NCBI RefSeq assembly: GCF_049446075.1
Contig: NZ_JBMSEB010000002.1
Location: 1-64,000, forward strand
Direction of reading: 5' to 3'
Length of the DNA: 64,000 bases
Source of the DNA: Humibacter sp049446075
GTDB lineage: Bacteria; Actinomycetota; Actinomycetes; Actinomycetales; Microbacteriaceae
Of this stretch, positions 52,523-60,478 are shown piece after piece. The translations under genes and the position numbers were made by a program. Position 1 is the first letter of the stretch, and every line of letters starts with the position of its first letter. A model generated the notes under the pieces. The model saw only the letters and a program-made list of their open reading frames with translations, did no database searches and was not told the origin of the DNA.

Positions 52523-52916
52523 TCAGGACTCCCCCCACTGCGCGTCTCCGCCCCGATGGGCGGTCCCCCCGCGCAGGCCCGCTCGTGCACCCACGAGCGA
52601 TCGACCTGCCGCCAAGCTATCTGGAAGGAGCCAGCCGGGGCCAAGCATCCGGGTGAGATCACCCCCTAAGAGGGGCGAGAATCACTCACACCGGCGTGTG
52701 TACGTGAGCATTCTTCAGCTTGAGGATGCTCGTGAGTCGGGGCAGGCATCCGCAACCTGCGCTGAACATTGTGCGCTTGCCGCCGAAAATCGGACTTCTG
52801 ACCGGACACGCGGTGAAAGACAGCCGGCGCGCCGGGCGAAGCGGCGTTTCTCCGATTTTCGGCAGGAGTCCTGGGGGCAGGAGCGGTGGGGGCAGGGGTC
52901 GCGAGGGCGCCGCCGC
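52523..52916. other. Intergenic region upstream of the surface-protein gene
   Basis: This gap of 394 bases contains the promoter region of the surface-protein gene (not resolved by eye) and repeat copy C. No gene seen. The ackA coding end is at 52917, with no clear terminator other than the repeat hairpin. Confidence 0.5.
52782..52863 (-). repeat. AAAATCGGA palindromic element, copy C
   Basis: An 82-bp unit with perfect 13-bp terminal inverted repeats GCCGAAAATCGGA/TCCGATTTTCGGC. Read on the minus strand, its inner ends (GGAGA… and …AGAAGT) match copy A. It stands alone downstream of ackA and could serve as its terminator. Confidence 0.85.
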
Positions 52917-54104
52917 CTACCCGACGACCCGGAGGGTCTGCCTCGCGATCTCGAGCTCTTCGTCGGTCGGCACCACGAGCACGGCGGTGCGCGACTCCTC
53001 GGTCGAGATGAGCCGTGGCCCGGCGCTCCGGGCCTCGTTGCGGTCGGCGTCGACCTCGATGCCCAGCCACTCCAAGCCGGCCAGCGCCTTGGCCCGCACC
53101 ACAGCAGAGTTCTCACCGACGCCCGCCGTGAACGTGATGACGTCGACGCCACCCAGCTCGGCGATGTACGCGCCGACGTACCGCTTGATTCGGCGCACGT
53201 AGACGCCGAGGGCCAGGCGCGCTCGCTCGTCGCCGGCATCCGCAGCTTTCGTCAGGTCGCGCATGTCCTGGTGCCCGGAGATGCCGAGAACCCCGGACTT
53301 CTTGTTGAGCAGGTCGTCGAGATCATCGACGTCGATGCGCGTCTTGCGCTGCAGATAGAGCAGCACGGCAGGGTCGATGTCGCCCGTTCGCGTCCCCATC
53401 ACCAGGCCCTCGAGCGGCGTGAAGCCCATGCTCGTGTCCACCGACCGTCCGCGTTCGATCGCACACACGGATGCCCCGTTCCCCAGGTGCAACACGATCT
53501 GCTTGAGCTCGGTGAGCGGCCGGTCGAGGAACCGCGCAGCCGCCTCCGACACGTACTTGTGGCTGGTGCCGTGGAAGCCGTAGCGGCGGATGCGGTACCG
53601 CTCGGCGATGGATGCCTCGAGAGCGTAGGTGTAGGCATCCGGCGGCATGGTCTGGTGGAAGGCGGTGTCAAACACCGCCACCTGCGGCAGGTCGGGGAAG
53701 ACCTTCAGCGCTGCCCTGATGCCCTGCACATTTGCGGGGTTGTGCAGCGGGGCGAGCTCGGAGAGGTCCTCGATGTTGATGAGCACGAGCGGCGTCACCA
53801 GCGTCGGCTCGAAGAACCTCGCGCCGCCGTGCACCACCCGGTGGCCGACGGCGACGGGCGGATGCTCGTCGAGGCTCGGCCCGTGCTCCGCGAAGGCATC
53901 CGTCATGACGCCGAACCCGGCCGTGTGGTCCGCGATCTCCAGTGAGCGCTCCCAGTGCCCTTCCGGCGTTTCGTGCATCGCGTGCCCACTGGAGTCACCG
54001 ATGCGCTCGACGAGTCCCGACGCCAGCCGTTCCTCGCTCTGCGCGTCGATCAGCTGGTACTTGAACGACGACGACCCGCTGTTGATCACCAAGACGGATG
54101 ACAT
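52917..54104 (-). CDS. ackA: Acetate kinase
   Basis: Kinase of 395 aa that makes ATP and acetate from acetyl phosphate. ATG 54104 is set by GAGGAG exactly 6 bases upstream; two earlier ATG/TTG options would place the Shine-Dalgarno inside the gene. The ASKHA N-terminal motif VLVINSGSSSFKY, VGHRVVHGG, DTAFHQTMP, RRYGFHGTSHKYV and the C-terminal FTAGVGENSAVVR are intact. Third gene of xfp-pta-ackA. Confidence 0.98.
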   Translation of the reverse strand: MSSVLVINSGSSSFKYQLIDAQSEERLASGLVERIGDSSGHAMHETPEGHWERSLEIADHTAGFGVMTDAFAEHGPSLDEHPPVAVGHRVVHGGARFFEPTLVTPLVLINIEDLSELAPLHNPANVQGIRAALKVFPDLPQVAVFDTAFHQTMPPDAYTYALEASIAERYRIRRYGFHGTSHKYVSEAAARFLDRPLTELKQIVLHLGNGASVCAIERGRSVDTSMGFTPLEGLVMGTRTGDIDPAVLLYLQRKTRIDVDDLDDLLNKKSGVLGISGHQDMRDLTKAADAGDERARLALGVYVRRIKRYVGAYIAELGGVDVITFTAGVGENSAVVRAKALAGLEWLGIEVDADRNEARSAGPRLISTEESRTAVLVVPTDEELEIARQTLRVVG

Positions 54105-54254
54105 GTTCATCTCCTCGCACAACGCGTTCGCAGGACATACGGGCGCCCGTCCACACTATGTGGATGAATGCTCGTATCTCCTGAAATGGTGCCGCCTCTC
54201 GTCGCAGCCTTGTTGCCACGCAGCCTGGTTGCCACGCGTCGCCGGCCGGGCACG

Positions 54255-56348
54255 TCAGCGGGCGCCGTCCTGAGCCTGGATGGCCGTGATCGCGATCGTG
54301 TTCACGATGTCGTCGACGAGGGCGCCACGCGACAGGTCGTTGATCGGCTTGCGCAGACCCTGCAGAACCGGGCCGATCGCGACCGCGCCGGCCGACCGCT
54401 GCACGGCCTTGTAGGTGTTGTTGCCGGTGTTGAGGTCGGGGAAGATGAACACGGTCGCACGCCCGGCCACGCTGGAACCTGGCAGTTTCGCGGCCGCGAC
54501 CGCGGCATCCGCTGCCGCGTCGTACTGGATCGGACCCTCCACCAACAGCTCGGGCGCGCGCGAGCGCACGAGGGATGTCGCCTCCCGCACCTTGTCGACG
54601 TCGGCGCCGCTACCCGACTCCCCCGTCGAGTACGACAGCATCGCGACGCGCGGTTCGATGCCGAACTGGCGAGCCGTGACCGACGACGAGATCGCGATGT
54701 CGGCCAGCTGATCCGAGGTCGGATCGGGTATCACGGCGCAGTCGCCGTACACCAGCACCCGGTCGGCGAGCGCCATCAGGAACACGCTCGAGACGACGGA
54801 GACACCGGGCTTCGTCTTGATGATCTCGAACGCGGGCCTGATGGTGTGCGCCGTCGTGTGCTTGGCGCCGGAGACCATGCCGTCGGCGAGGCCGAGGTGC
54901 ACCATGAGCGTGCCGAAGTACGAGACGTCGGTCACGACATCCGCGGCCTGAACCCGGCTGATGCCCTTGTGCGCGCGCAGCCTGGTGTACTCGTCGGTGA
55001 ACCGCTCGTGCAGCTCGGGATCGAACGGCGACAGGATGCTCGCGCCCGCCAGCTCGAGGCCGAGCTCGCGCGCCCTGCCGCGCAGGGCATCCTCATCGCC
55101 GAGGATCGTCAGGTCGGCTATTCCGCGCGAGAGCGCGATGCTCGCCGCCTTGAGGATGCGGTCGTCATCGCCCTCTGGCAGCACGATGCGTTTGCGCTGC
55201 GAGCGAGCGCGCTCCACCAGCTGGTACGCGAAGGCGAGCGGGGTGATCACAGGTGCGCGCTCGACGTCGAGCAGCCGCAGCAGCACGTCGGCGTCCACAT
55301 TCTGCTCGAACAGCGCGAGCGCGCGTTCGCGTTTGCGCTCGGAGTCGGCAGCAAGCCTGCCCCTCGTCTGCGTGATGCGCACGGTCGTCTCGTAGCTGCC
55401 GTAGCGCGTGCCGATCACGGGAAGGTTCGTACGGATGCCGTCAAGCAGTCGGCGGATCGGCTCGCTGAGCTCGAACCCGCCGTTCAGCACGATGGCGGCA
55501 ACCGACGGGAATGTGCCTGAGGCATTCGCCATCAGCACGGCGAGCAGCACCTCGGTGCGATCGCCCGGAACCACGACGACCGAGCCTTCGATCAGCCGCG
55601 TGAGCACGTTCTCCATCGACATTGCGGCGACGACCACACCGAGTGCTTCGCGGTCGAGCAGCTCGGGGTCGCCGGAGACGAGCGTGCCGTCCACCGCCGC
55701 CATGATGGACGACACCGACGGGGCGACGAGCAGTGGATCCTCGGGGATGACCCCGATCGGAGAGCCGACCGCGGCCTGGATCTCGGCCGTCGCGAGCGGA
55801 TCCGCACGGTTGACCACGATGCCGGCGAGGTCGGCGTGCTCCGCGCGCAGGGACGAGACCGCCACCTCGACCAACTGCCGTAGGTCGGAGGCGGTGCGGG
55901 CATCCGCTTGCCCGAGGCGTTCGTCTGCGCCCTGGGCCACCCGTCCGCCGAGCACCAGGAGCACGGGCGCGCCGAGGTTGGCTGCGATGCGCGCGTTGTA
56001 GCCGAGCTCGGTCGGCGTGCCGACATCGGTGTAGTCGCTGCCGACGATGACGACCACCTCGCTCGTGGCCTCCACCGCCTTGTATCTGTCGATGATGCGC
56101 GACAGGGCGGCGTCCGCGTCAGCGTGCACGTCTCCGTACGTGACGCCGAGCGCTTGGTCGTAGCCGGTCTGCACGCCATCGAGCATGAGCAACAGGTCGA
56201 GCACGTAGTCGCGCTCGGTCGTCGATCGCGCGATCGGCCGGAACACCCCGACCTTGCGGCCCTGCTTGAGCAGGAGGTCGACGACGCCGAGCGCCACCGT
56301 GGATTTGCCGCTGTGCCCCTCGGCCGAGGTGATGTAGACGGATCTCAC
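54255..56348 (-). CDS. pta: Phosphate acetyltransferase (long form)
   Basis: Enzyme of 697 aa interconverting acetyl-CoA and acetyl phosphate. GTG 56348 with AGGAG upstream is preferred to the open frame reaching 56486, which would run through the repeat element. The N-terminal P-loop region (ITSAEGHSGKSTVALGV) and the DRTGG domain precede the C-terminal catalytic PTA_PTB domain (RKRIVLPEGDDDRIL, GMVSGAKHTTAHTIRPAF, VFIFPDLNTGNNTYKA). This is the large type found in enteric bacteria and mycobacteria. It lies between xfp and ackA, 150 bases before the latter. Confidence 0.97.
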   Translation of the reverse strand: MRSVYITSAEGHSGKSTVALGVVDLLLKQGRKVGVFRPIARSTTERDYVLDLLLMLDGVQTGYDQALGVTYGDVHADADAALSRIIDRYKAVEATSEVVVIVGSDYTDVGTPTELGYNARIAANLGAPVLLVLGGRVAQGADERLGQADARTASDLRQLVEVAVSSLRAEHADLAGIVVNRADPLATAEIQAAVGSPIGVIPEDPLLVAPSVSSIMAAVDGTLVSGDPELLDREALGVVVAAMSMENVLTRLIEGSVVVVPGDRTEVLLAVLMANASGTFPSVAAIVLNGGFELSEPIRRLLDGIRTNLPVIGTRYGSYETTVRITQTRGRLAADSERKRERALALFEQNVDADVLLRLLDVERAPVITPLAFAYQLVERARSQRKRIVLPEGDDDRILKAASIALSRGIADLTILGDEDALRGRARELGLELAGASILSPFDPELHERFTDEYTRLRAHKGISRVQAADVVTDVSYFGTLMVHLGLADGMVSGAKHTTAHTIRPAFEIIKTKPGVSVVSSVFLMALADRVLVYGDCAVIPDPTSDQLADIAISSSVTARQFGIEPRVAMLSYSTGESGSGADVDKVREATSLVRSRAPELLVEGPIQYDAAADAAVAAAKLPGSSVAGRATVFIFPDLNTGNNTYKAVQRSAGAVAIGPVLQGLRKPINDLSRGALVDDIVNTIAITAIQAQDGAR

Positions 56349-56390
56349 GCGCACTCCTGCCGTTCGTCGCAGCTGCGGCGTAGGTCGCAA

Positions 56391-56455
56391 TTGCGCCACT
56401 TCGTGGCGATTGCGCCACTCTTCCTGGCGCAATGGCCACGTTCGGGCGCAATCAG
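56391..56455. repeat. 65-bp dispersed palindromic repeat, copy 2
   Basis: Aligns without gaps to 22912-22976 over all 65 bases, with the four TTGCGCC/GGCGCAA modules and the terminal AATCAG kept. It lies in the 121-base gap between xfp and pta within the presumed operon, where it could alter the relative yield of the two genes. Confidence 0.8.
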
Positions 56456-56469
56456 GGGGAAGGTCGAGC

Positions 56470-59109
56470 TCACGCGTTGTCCCCACCGGTGTCGGTGGCG
56501 AGGTTCACGGTCTCATCCGCTCCGCTCTGGTCGTGACCGACGGTGTCGTGACCCCATGCCCAGTTCGCGACCTCGGGGATGTCCTCCCCGTGTTGGCGAG
56601 TGTATTGCCTGGCGGCGAGGCGGGCATCCTGCATGTTCTGGCGCAGCTGCGCATAACGCTCCGCCAGCCCCGGAACTCGGTCGATCACATCGATAACGAG
56701 GTGGTACCTGTCGAGGTCGTTCAGCATGACCATGTCGAACGGCGTCGTGGTGGTTCCGTTCTCTTTGTAGCCGCGGGCGTGGATGTTCTCGTGTCCGTGC
56801 CTGCGGTACGTGAGGCGGTGGATGAGCCACGGATACCCGTGGTAGGCGAAGATGATCGGCTTGTCATCCGTGAAGATGGCGTCGAACTCCCGATCCGAGA
56901 GACCGTGTGGATGATCGGTCTCCGACTGCAGGCGCATGAGATCGACGACGTTCACCACCCGCACTTTGAGGTCTGGGATCTGCTCGCGCAGGATCTTGGC
57001 CGCGGCGAGCACCTCGAGAGTCGGGATGTCTCCTGCCGCAGCGAGTACCACATCCGGCTCCTGCCCCTCCACCTCCGTGCCGGCCCAGTCGAAGATGCCG
57101 AGGCCGCGCGTGCAGTGCGCGATGGCCTGGTCCATCGTGAGCCAGTTCGCGGCCGGCTGCTTGCCTGCGACGACGACGTTCACGTAGTCGACGGACTTGA
57201 GGCAGTGGTCGTAGGTGGACAGCAGCGTGTTGGCGTCGAACGGCAGGTAGACGCGCACGACGTCGGCGCTCTTGTTGACGACGTGGTCGATGAAGCCGGG
57301 GTCCTGGTGGCTGAATCCGTTGTGATCCTGCCGCCAGACGTGGCTGGAGAGGAGGTAGTTGAGGCTAGAGATGGGCCTGCGCCACGGGATCTCTCGCGTC
57401 ACCTTCAGCCACTTGGCGTGCTGGTTGAACATCGAGTCGACGATGTGGATGAACGCTTCGTAGCAGTTGAACAGGCCGTGCCTGCCCGTGAGCAGGTATC
57501 CCTCCAGCCAGCCCTCGCACTGGTGCTCGCTGAGCATCTCCATCACGCGCCCGGCTCGCGCGAGGTGGTCGTCGGTGGCCCACACCTCTGCGTTCCACTG
57601 TTTCTGCGTGTGCTCGTACACGGCGGGTGCCAGTCGATTGGATGCCGTCTCGTCCGGCCCGAAGATGCGGAACGTCGACGGGTTGTCCTCGATCACTGTC
57701 GCGAGCCACGTGCCGAGCACCTTGGTCGCCTCGTCGACCGTCGCGCCGGGCGACGGGACATCCACCGCGAAGTCGCGAAAGTCGCGCAACGACAGCTCCT
57801 TGCGCAGCAGCCCGCCGTTCGTGACCGGGTTGGCGCTCATGCGCCGGTCGCCTTGCGGGGCCAGCGCTGTGGCCAACGCGACGGGCGAGCCGTCGTCGTC
57901 GAACAGCTCATCCGGGCGGTATTCGCGCAGCCAGCCCTCGAGGATGCGCGTGTGCTCTTCGGTGTCGCGCGCGTTCGCGAGCGGCACCTGGTGCGCGCGG
58001 TAGGTGCCTTCGACCTGGACGCCGTCGATGAAGCGCGGGCACGTCCAGCCTTTGGGCGTGCGCAGGATGATCATCGGCCAGGCTGGCGTGTCGCCGCCCT
58101 GCTCGTCACCTGGGGATGCGTCGTAAACCCCGGCGCGGGCATCCGCTTTGATCGTGGCGATGTCGTTGAGAACCTCGTCGAGCACCTTCGCGAAGCGCTT
58201 GTGCACCTCGATCGGATCCTCGCCGTCGAAGCCGCCCGAGACCAGGTACGGCTTGTGACCGTACCCGCGGAACAGCTCGAGAAGCTCGTCCTCCGGGATG
58301 CGTGCGAGCACAGCGGGGTTGGCGATCTTGTAGCCGTTGAGGTGCAGGATCGGCAGTACAACGCCGTCTTGCTTCGGATCGATGAACTTGTTGGAGTGCC
58401 AGCTGGTGGCCAGCGGTCCGGTCTCGGCCTCGCCATCGCCCACGACGCAGGCGACGAGCAGGTCTGGGTTGTCGAACGCGGCGCCGTACGCGTGACTCAG
58501 CGAGTAGCCGAGCTCACCGCCCTCGTGGATCGATCCGGGCGTCTCGGGTGCGGCGTGACTCGGGATGCCGCCGGGGAACGAGAACTGCCGGAACAGCTTG
58601 CGCATCCCCTCTTCGTCCTGGGTGATGTGTGCGTAGATCTCGGAGTAGGTGCCGTCGAGGTAGGCGTTCGCGACCATTCCCGGGCCGCCGTGGCCTGGTC
58701 CAGTGATGTAGATCGTGTTGAGGTTGCGCTCCCGGATCGCACGGTTGAGGTGCGCGTACACGAAGTTGAGCCCTGGCGTGGTTCCCCAGTGCCCTAGGAG
58801 ACGCGGCTTGATGTCGTCACGGGTAAGCGGGCGACGCAGCAACGGGTTGTCGAGCAGGTAGATCTGGCCGACGCTGAGGTAGTTGGCGGCGCGCCACCAG
58901 GCATCCAGAGCGGCGATCATATCGGGGGTGAGCTCGTCCGCCGCCCGGAGCGGAAAGGCCGGGTCGAACCCGGCGTCCTGCCGTCGACCGTTGTGAACGG
59001 GTCGTTTCGCGGTCTCGGATGCCACCGCCTGGGCTTGCTCCGCCACCTTCTTCGCGGATCGATCGCGCTTCTTCTTCTCGGCCTTCGTCGGAGCCGACAC
59101 GGATGCCAC
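56470..59109 (-). CDS. xfp: Xylulose-5-phosphate/fructose-6-phosphate phosphoketolase
   Basis: Thiamine-diphosphate enzyme of 879 aa cleaving xylulose 5-phosphate with phosphate to acetyl phosphate and glyceraldehyde 3-phosphate. Family motifs are intact: YITGPGHGGPGMVANAYLDG, VVGDGEAETGPLATSW, HLNGYKIANP, HNGFSHQDPGF and RRHGHENIHARGY. The start is GTG 59109, because GGAGGAG lies 6 bases before it; a GTG twelve codons upstream is weaker. A Lys/Ala-rich extension of about 60 residues precedes the usual start of the family, making it longer than typical (about 790-825 aa). First gene of xfp-pta-ackA, linking araDBA to acetate formation. Confidence 0.97.
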   Translation of the reverse strand: MASVSAPTKAEKKKRDRSAKKVAEQAQAVASETAKRPVHNGRRQDAGFDPAFPLRAADELTPDMIAALDAWWRAANYLSVGQIYLLDNPLLRRPLTRDDIKPRLLGHWGTTPGLNFVYAHLNRAIRERNLNTIYITGPGHGGPGMVANAYLDGTYSEIYAHITQDEEGMRKLFRQFSFPGGIPSHAAPETPGSIHEGGELGYSLSHAYGAAFDNPDLLVACVVGDGEAETGPLATSWHSNKFIDPKQDGVVLPILHLNGYKIANPAVLARIPEDELLELFRGYGHKPYLVSGGFDGEDPIEVHKRFAKVLDEVLNDIATIKADARAGVYDASPGDEQGGDTPAWPMIILRTPKGWTCPRFIDGVQVEGTYRAHQVPLANARDTEEHTRILEGWLREYRPDELFDDDGSPVALATALAPQGDRRMSANPVTNGGLLRKELSLRDFRDFAVDVPSPGATVDEATKVLGTWLATVIEDNPSTFRIFGPDETASNRLAPAVYEHTQKQWNAEVWATDDHLARAGRVMEMLSEHQCEGWLEGYLLTGRHGLFNCYEAFIHIVDSMFNQHAKWLKVTREIPWRRPISSLNYLLSSHVWRQDHNGFSHQDPGFIDHVVNKSADVVRVYLPFDANTLLSTYDHCLKSVDYVNVVVAGKQPAANWLTMDQAIAHCTRGLGIFDWAGTEVEGQEPDVVLAAAGDIPTLEVLAAAKILREQIPDLKVRVVNVVDLMRLQSETDHPHGLSDREFDAIFTDDKPIIFAYHGYPWLIHRLTYRRHGHENIHARGYKENGTTTTPFDMVMLNDLDRYHLVIDVIDRVPGLAERYAQLRQNMQDARLAARQYTRQHGEDIPEVANWAWGHDTVGHDQSGADETVNLATDTGGDNA

Positions 59110-59223
59110 GTGGATCTCCTCCAGTCCGGTCGCGTTCGCGGCCACATTCCATCCTTGTCAGGCGGCTGTCCGACGCGCCAGGGGTTACCAGCCGTCGCCA
59201 GCCAACTCTCACCGCGTGCGCGG

Positions 59224-59270
59224 CGTCACTTTTGGCCGGGCCGCCGCGTACCGTGCCGTCACTTTTGGCC
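59224..59270. promoter_or_regulatory. Direct repeat upstream of xfp
   Basis: CGTCACTTTTGGCC occurs at 59224-59237 and 59257-59270 (33-base period, about three helical turns), 115-160 bases upstream of xfp on its template side. Same-face spacing suggests protein binding; no regulator is identified. The remaining part of 59110-59387 shows no gene. Confidence 0.45.
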
Positions 59271-59387
59271 TATATGCCGATCGGAAGCGGCCGAGAGCGA
59301 CGGCATTCGGGCGCGCGACCGTCGCTTGTAGTCGTCGGTGCCGACTCGGCCTGGCGCGTCGCTCACGCAGATGCGCCGATTAAACGA

Positions 59388-59480
59388 AAAGGACCCCCCG
59401 CGCACCCGCCAGAGCCTGGTTACCCTTGCTACGTTTCCGTCCTGGGGGAGTTGGCCTGGATGGCGCCACGCGAGGAGCCT
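59388..59480 (-). ncRNA. ffs: Signal recognition particle RNA, small bacterial type
   Basis: Read on the minus strand, the domain IV core CAGGACGGAAACGTAGCA gives the symmetric loop CAGG/AGCA closed by ACG-GAAA-CGU. It is flanked by pairing CCC/GGG and by the end-to-end stem CCTCGCG…CGCGGGG. The 3' end GGGGGGTCC is followed by TTTT, a simple terminator. A TACAAT -10 box lies at 59486-59491. Length of about 93 nt fits actinobacterial 4.5S-like RNA. It binds Ffh for co-translational membrane targeting. The ends are estimated from base pairing. Confidence 0.88.
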
Positions 59481-59485
59481 CAACC

Positions 59486-59491
59486 ATTGTA
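59486..59491 (-). promoter_or_regulatory. -10 box of ffs
   Basis: TACAAT on the minus strand ends about 6 bases upstream of the predicted RNA 5' end. The -35 is weak (CTCGAT at 59509-59514). Confidence 0.5.
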
Positions 59492-59640
59492 CCGATGGAC
59501 GAGACGTCATCGAGCCACCGCGGATATCGTCGAACCACCCCGTTCTCCGTGAGGACTGCCGGGCGGTTCGAACGACGCGGACGGCGCGACGAAGGATGCC
59601 CGCCCGCGGTCGCCGGGCATCCATGACACGAAGGGACACC

Positions 59641-60090
59641 ATGCCGCTCTACCTCGACGACTTGCACGCCGGTCAGGTGTTCGTCACGCCGGGTCGCACG
59701 ATCACCGAAGCGGACGTCATGTCATTCGCGGCATGGACGAACGACAACAACCAGGTGCACACCGACGCCGAGTTCGCCAAGAGCACCCGCTTCGGCCGGC
59801 GAATCGTGCACGGGATGCTCGGGGCATCCCTCTGCCTCGGACTCATCGCGCGCACGGGCGTCTTCGAGGGCAGCGCGGTCGCGTTGCTCGGAATCGACGA
59901 GTGGAAGTTCGAAGCCCCCATCTTCATCGGCGACACCGTGACGTGCACCGTCGAGATCCTGTCGACGCGTCCGACGAGTTCAGGACAGTACGGCGTCGTC
60001 GAGCGCCGCCTCACGCTGCGCAACCAGCGCGACGAGGTCGTGCAGAGCGGCCGCATGGACCTGATGGTGGCGACCGCACCTGTTGCATGA
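59641..60090 (+). CDS. MaoC-like hotdog-fold dehydratase
   Basis: Protein of 149 aa with the single hotdog fold of (R)-specific enoyl-CoA hydratases. ATG 59641 has AAGGGA just upstream; the frame is open far upstream across ffs, which is not coding. The hydratase motif is present as NDNNQVHTDAEFAKSTRFGRR followed by VHGMLGASL. It could hydrate a 2-enoyl-CoA in fatty-acid or branched-chain metabolism. The substrate is not deducible, and the gene stands alone between ffs and tRNA-Ser. Confidence 0.88.
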   Translation: MPLYLDDLHAGQVFVTPGRTITEADVMSFAAWTNDNNQVHTDAEFAKSTRFGRRIVHGMLGASLCLGLIARTGVFEGSAVALLGIDEWKFEAPIFIGDTVTCTVEILSTRPTSSGQYGVVERRLTLRNQRDEVVQSGRMDLMVATAPVA

Positions 60091-60236
60091 CGGGAGTCGC
60101 GACGCACCAGGTGTCTGCGCCTCGTCACGAAGCCGATGTTGTCTGGCGCATCCGGTCGCGCACGCACAGCTCTGGCGGCCAGCCGGACCCCTCGGGTCGG
60201 GTAGGATTCTCTGAGGTCGTTTTCGAACGGCCGCCC

Positions 60237-60324
60237 GGAGGATTCGCCTAGTGGCCTATGGCGCACGCTTGGAAAGCGTGTTGGGTGAAAGCCCTCGGGG
60301 GTTCGAATCCCCCATCCTCCGCCA
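60237..60324 (+). tRNA. tRNA-Ser (anticodon GGA)
   Basis: Acceptor stem GGAGGAT/ATCCTCC with discriminator G and encoded CCA. The anticodon loop TTGGAAA lies in stem ACGCT/AGCGT and a long class II variable arm is present, as required for Ser. T-arm CGGGG-GTTCGAAT-CCCCC. Confidence 0.97.
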
Positions 60325-60367
60325 TGCGAAGAGCGGGCTCGCCGTCAGGCGGGTCCGCTCTTCGCAT
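60324..60367 (+). terminator. tRNA-Ser terminator
   Basis: Perfect 13-bp inverted repeat ATGCGAAGAGCGG/CCGCTCTTCGCAT followed by TAT, beginning at the last base of the tRNA. Confidence 0.8.
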
Positions 60368-60382
60368 TATCGGTACGGCGGA

Positions 60383-60402
60383 CGAATCCCCCATCCTCCG
60401 CC
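60383..60402 (+). repeat. Duplicated tRNA-Ser 3' end (att-like)
   Basis: CGAATCCCCCATCCTCCGCC repeats exactly the 20 bases at 60304-60323 in the tRNA T-arm and acceptor. Duplicated tRNA 3' ends are typical attachment-site scars of integrative elements. No integrase gene is visible in the window. Confidence 0.75.
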
Positions 60403-60410
60403 GACATTGC

Positions 60411-60455
60411 GGCCCGCCGAGCGAGACCTGCGACACAGGGTCTGCTCGGCGGGCC
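60411..60455 (-). terminator. Terminator of the beta-helix protein gene
   Basis: Perfect 12-bp arms GGCCCGCCGAGC/GCTCGGCGGGCC with extra AGACC/GGTCT pairing in the loop, 24 bases after the stop. Confidence 0.75.
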
Positions 60456-60478
60456 GAAGATGTGACGGCGCGGTACGC

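Noticed and set aside
56410..58797. 795-codon plus-strand open frame
   Set aside because: Antisense to phosphoketolase, with no domain pattern.
59338..59640. N-terminal extension of the MaoC protein
   Set aside because: The frame crosses the ffs RNA on the other strand, and the hotdog domain begins right at ATG 59641 behind AAGGGA.
60304..60402. Second tRNA gene at the repeated sequence
   Set aside because: Only the 20-base 3' part is duplicated. No acceptor 5' strand, D-arm or anticodon arm precedes it.
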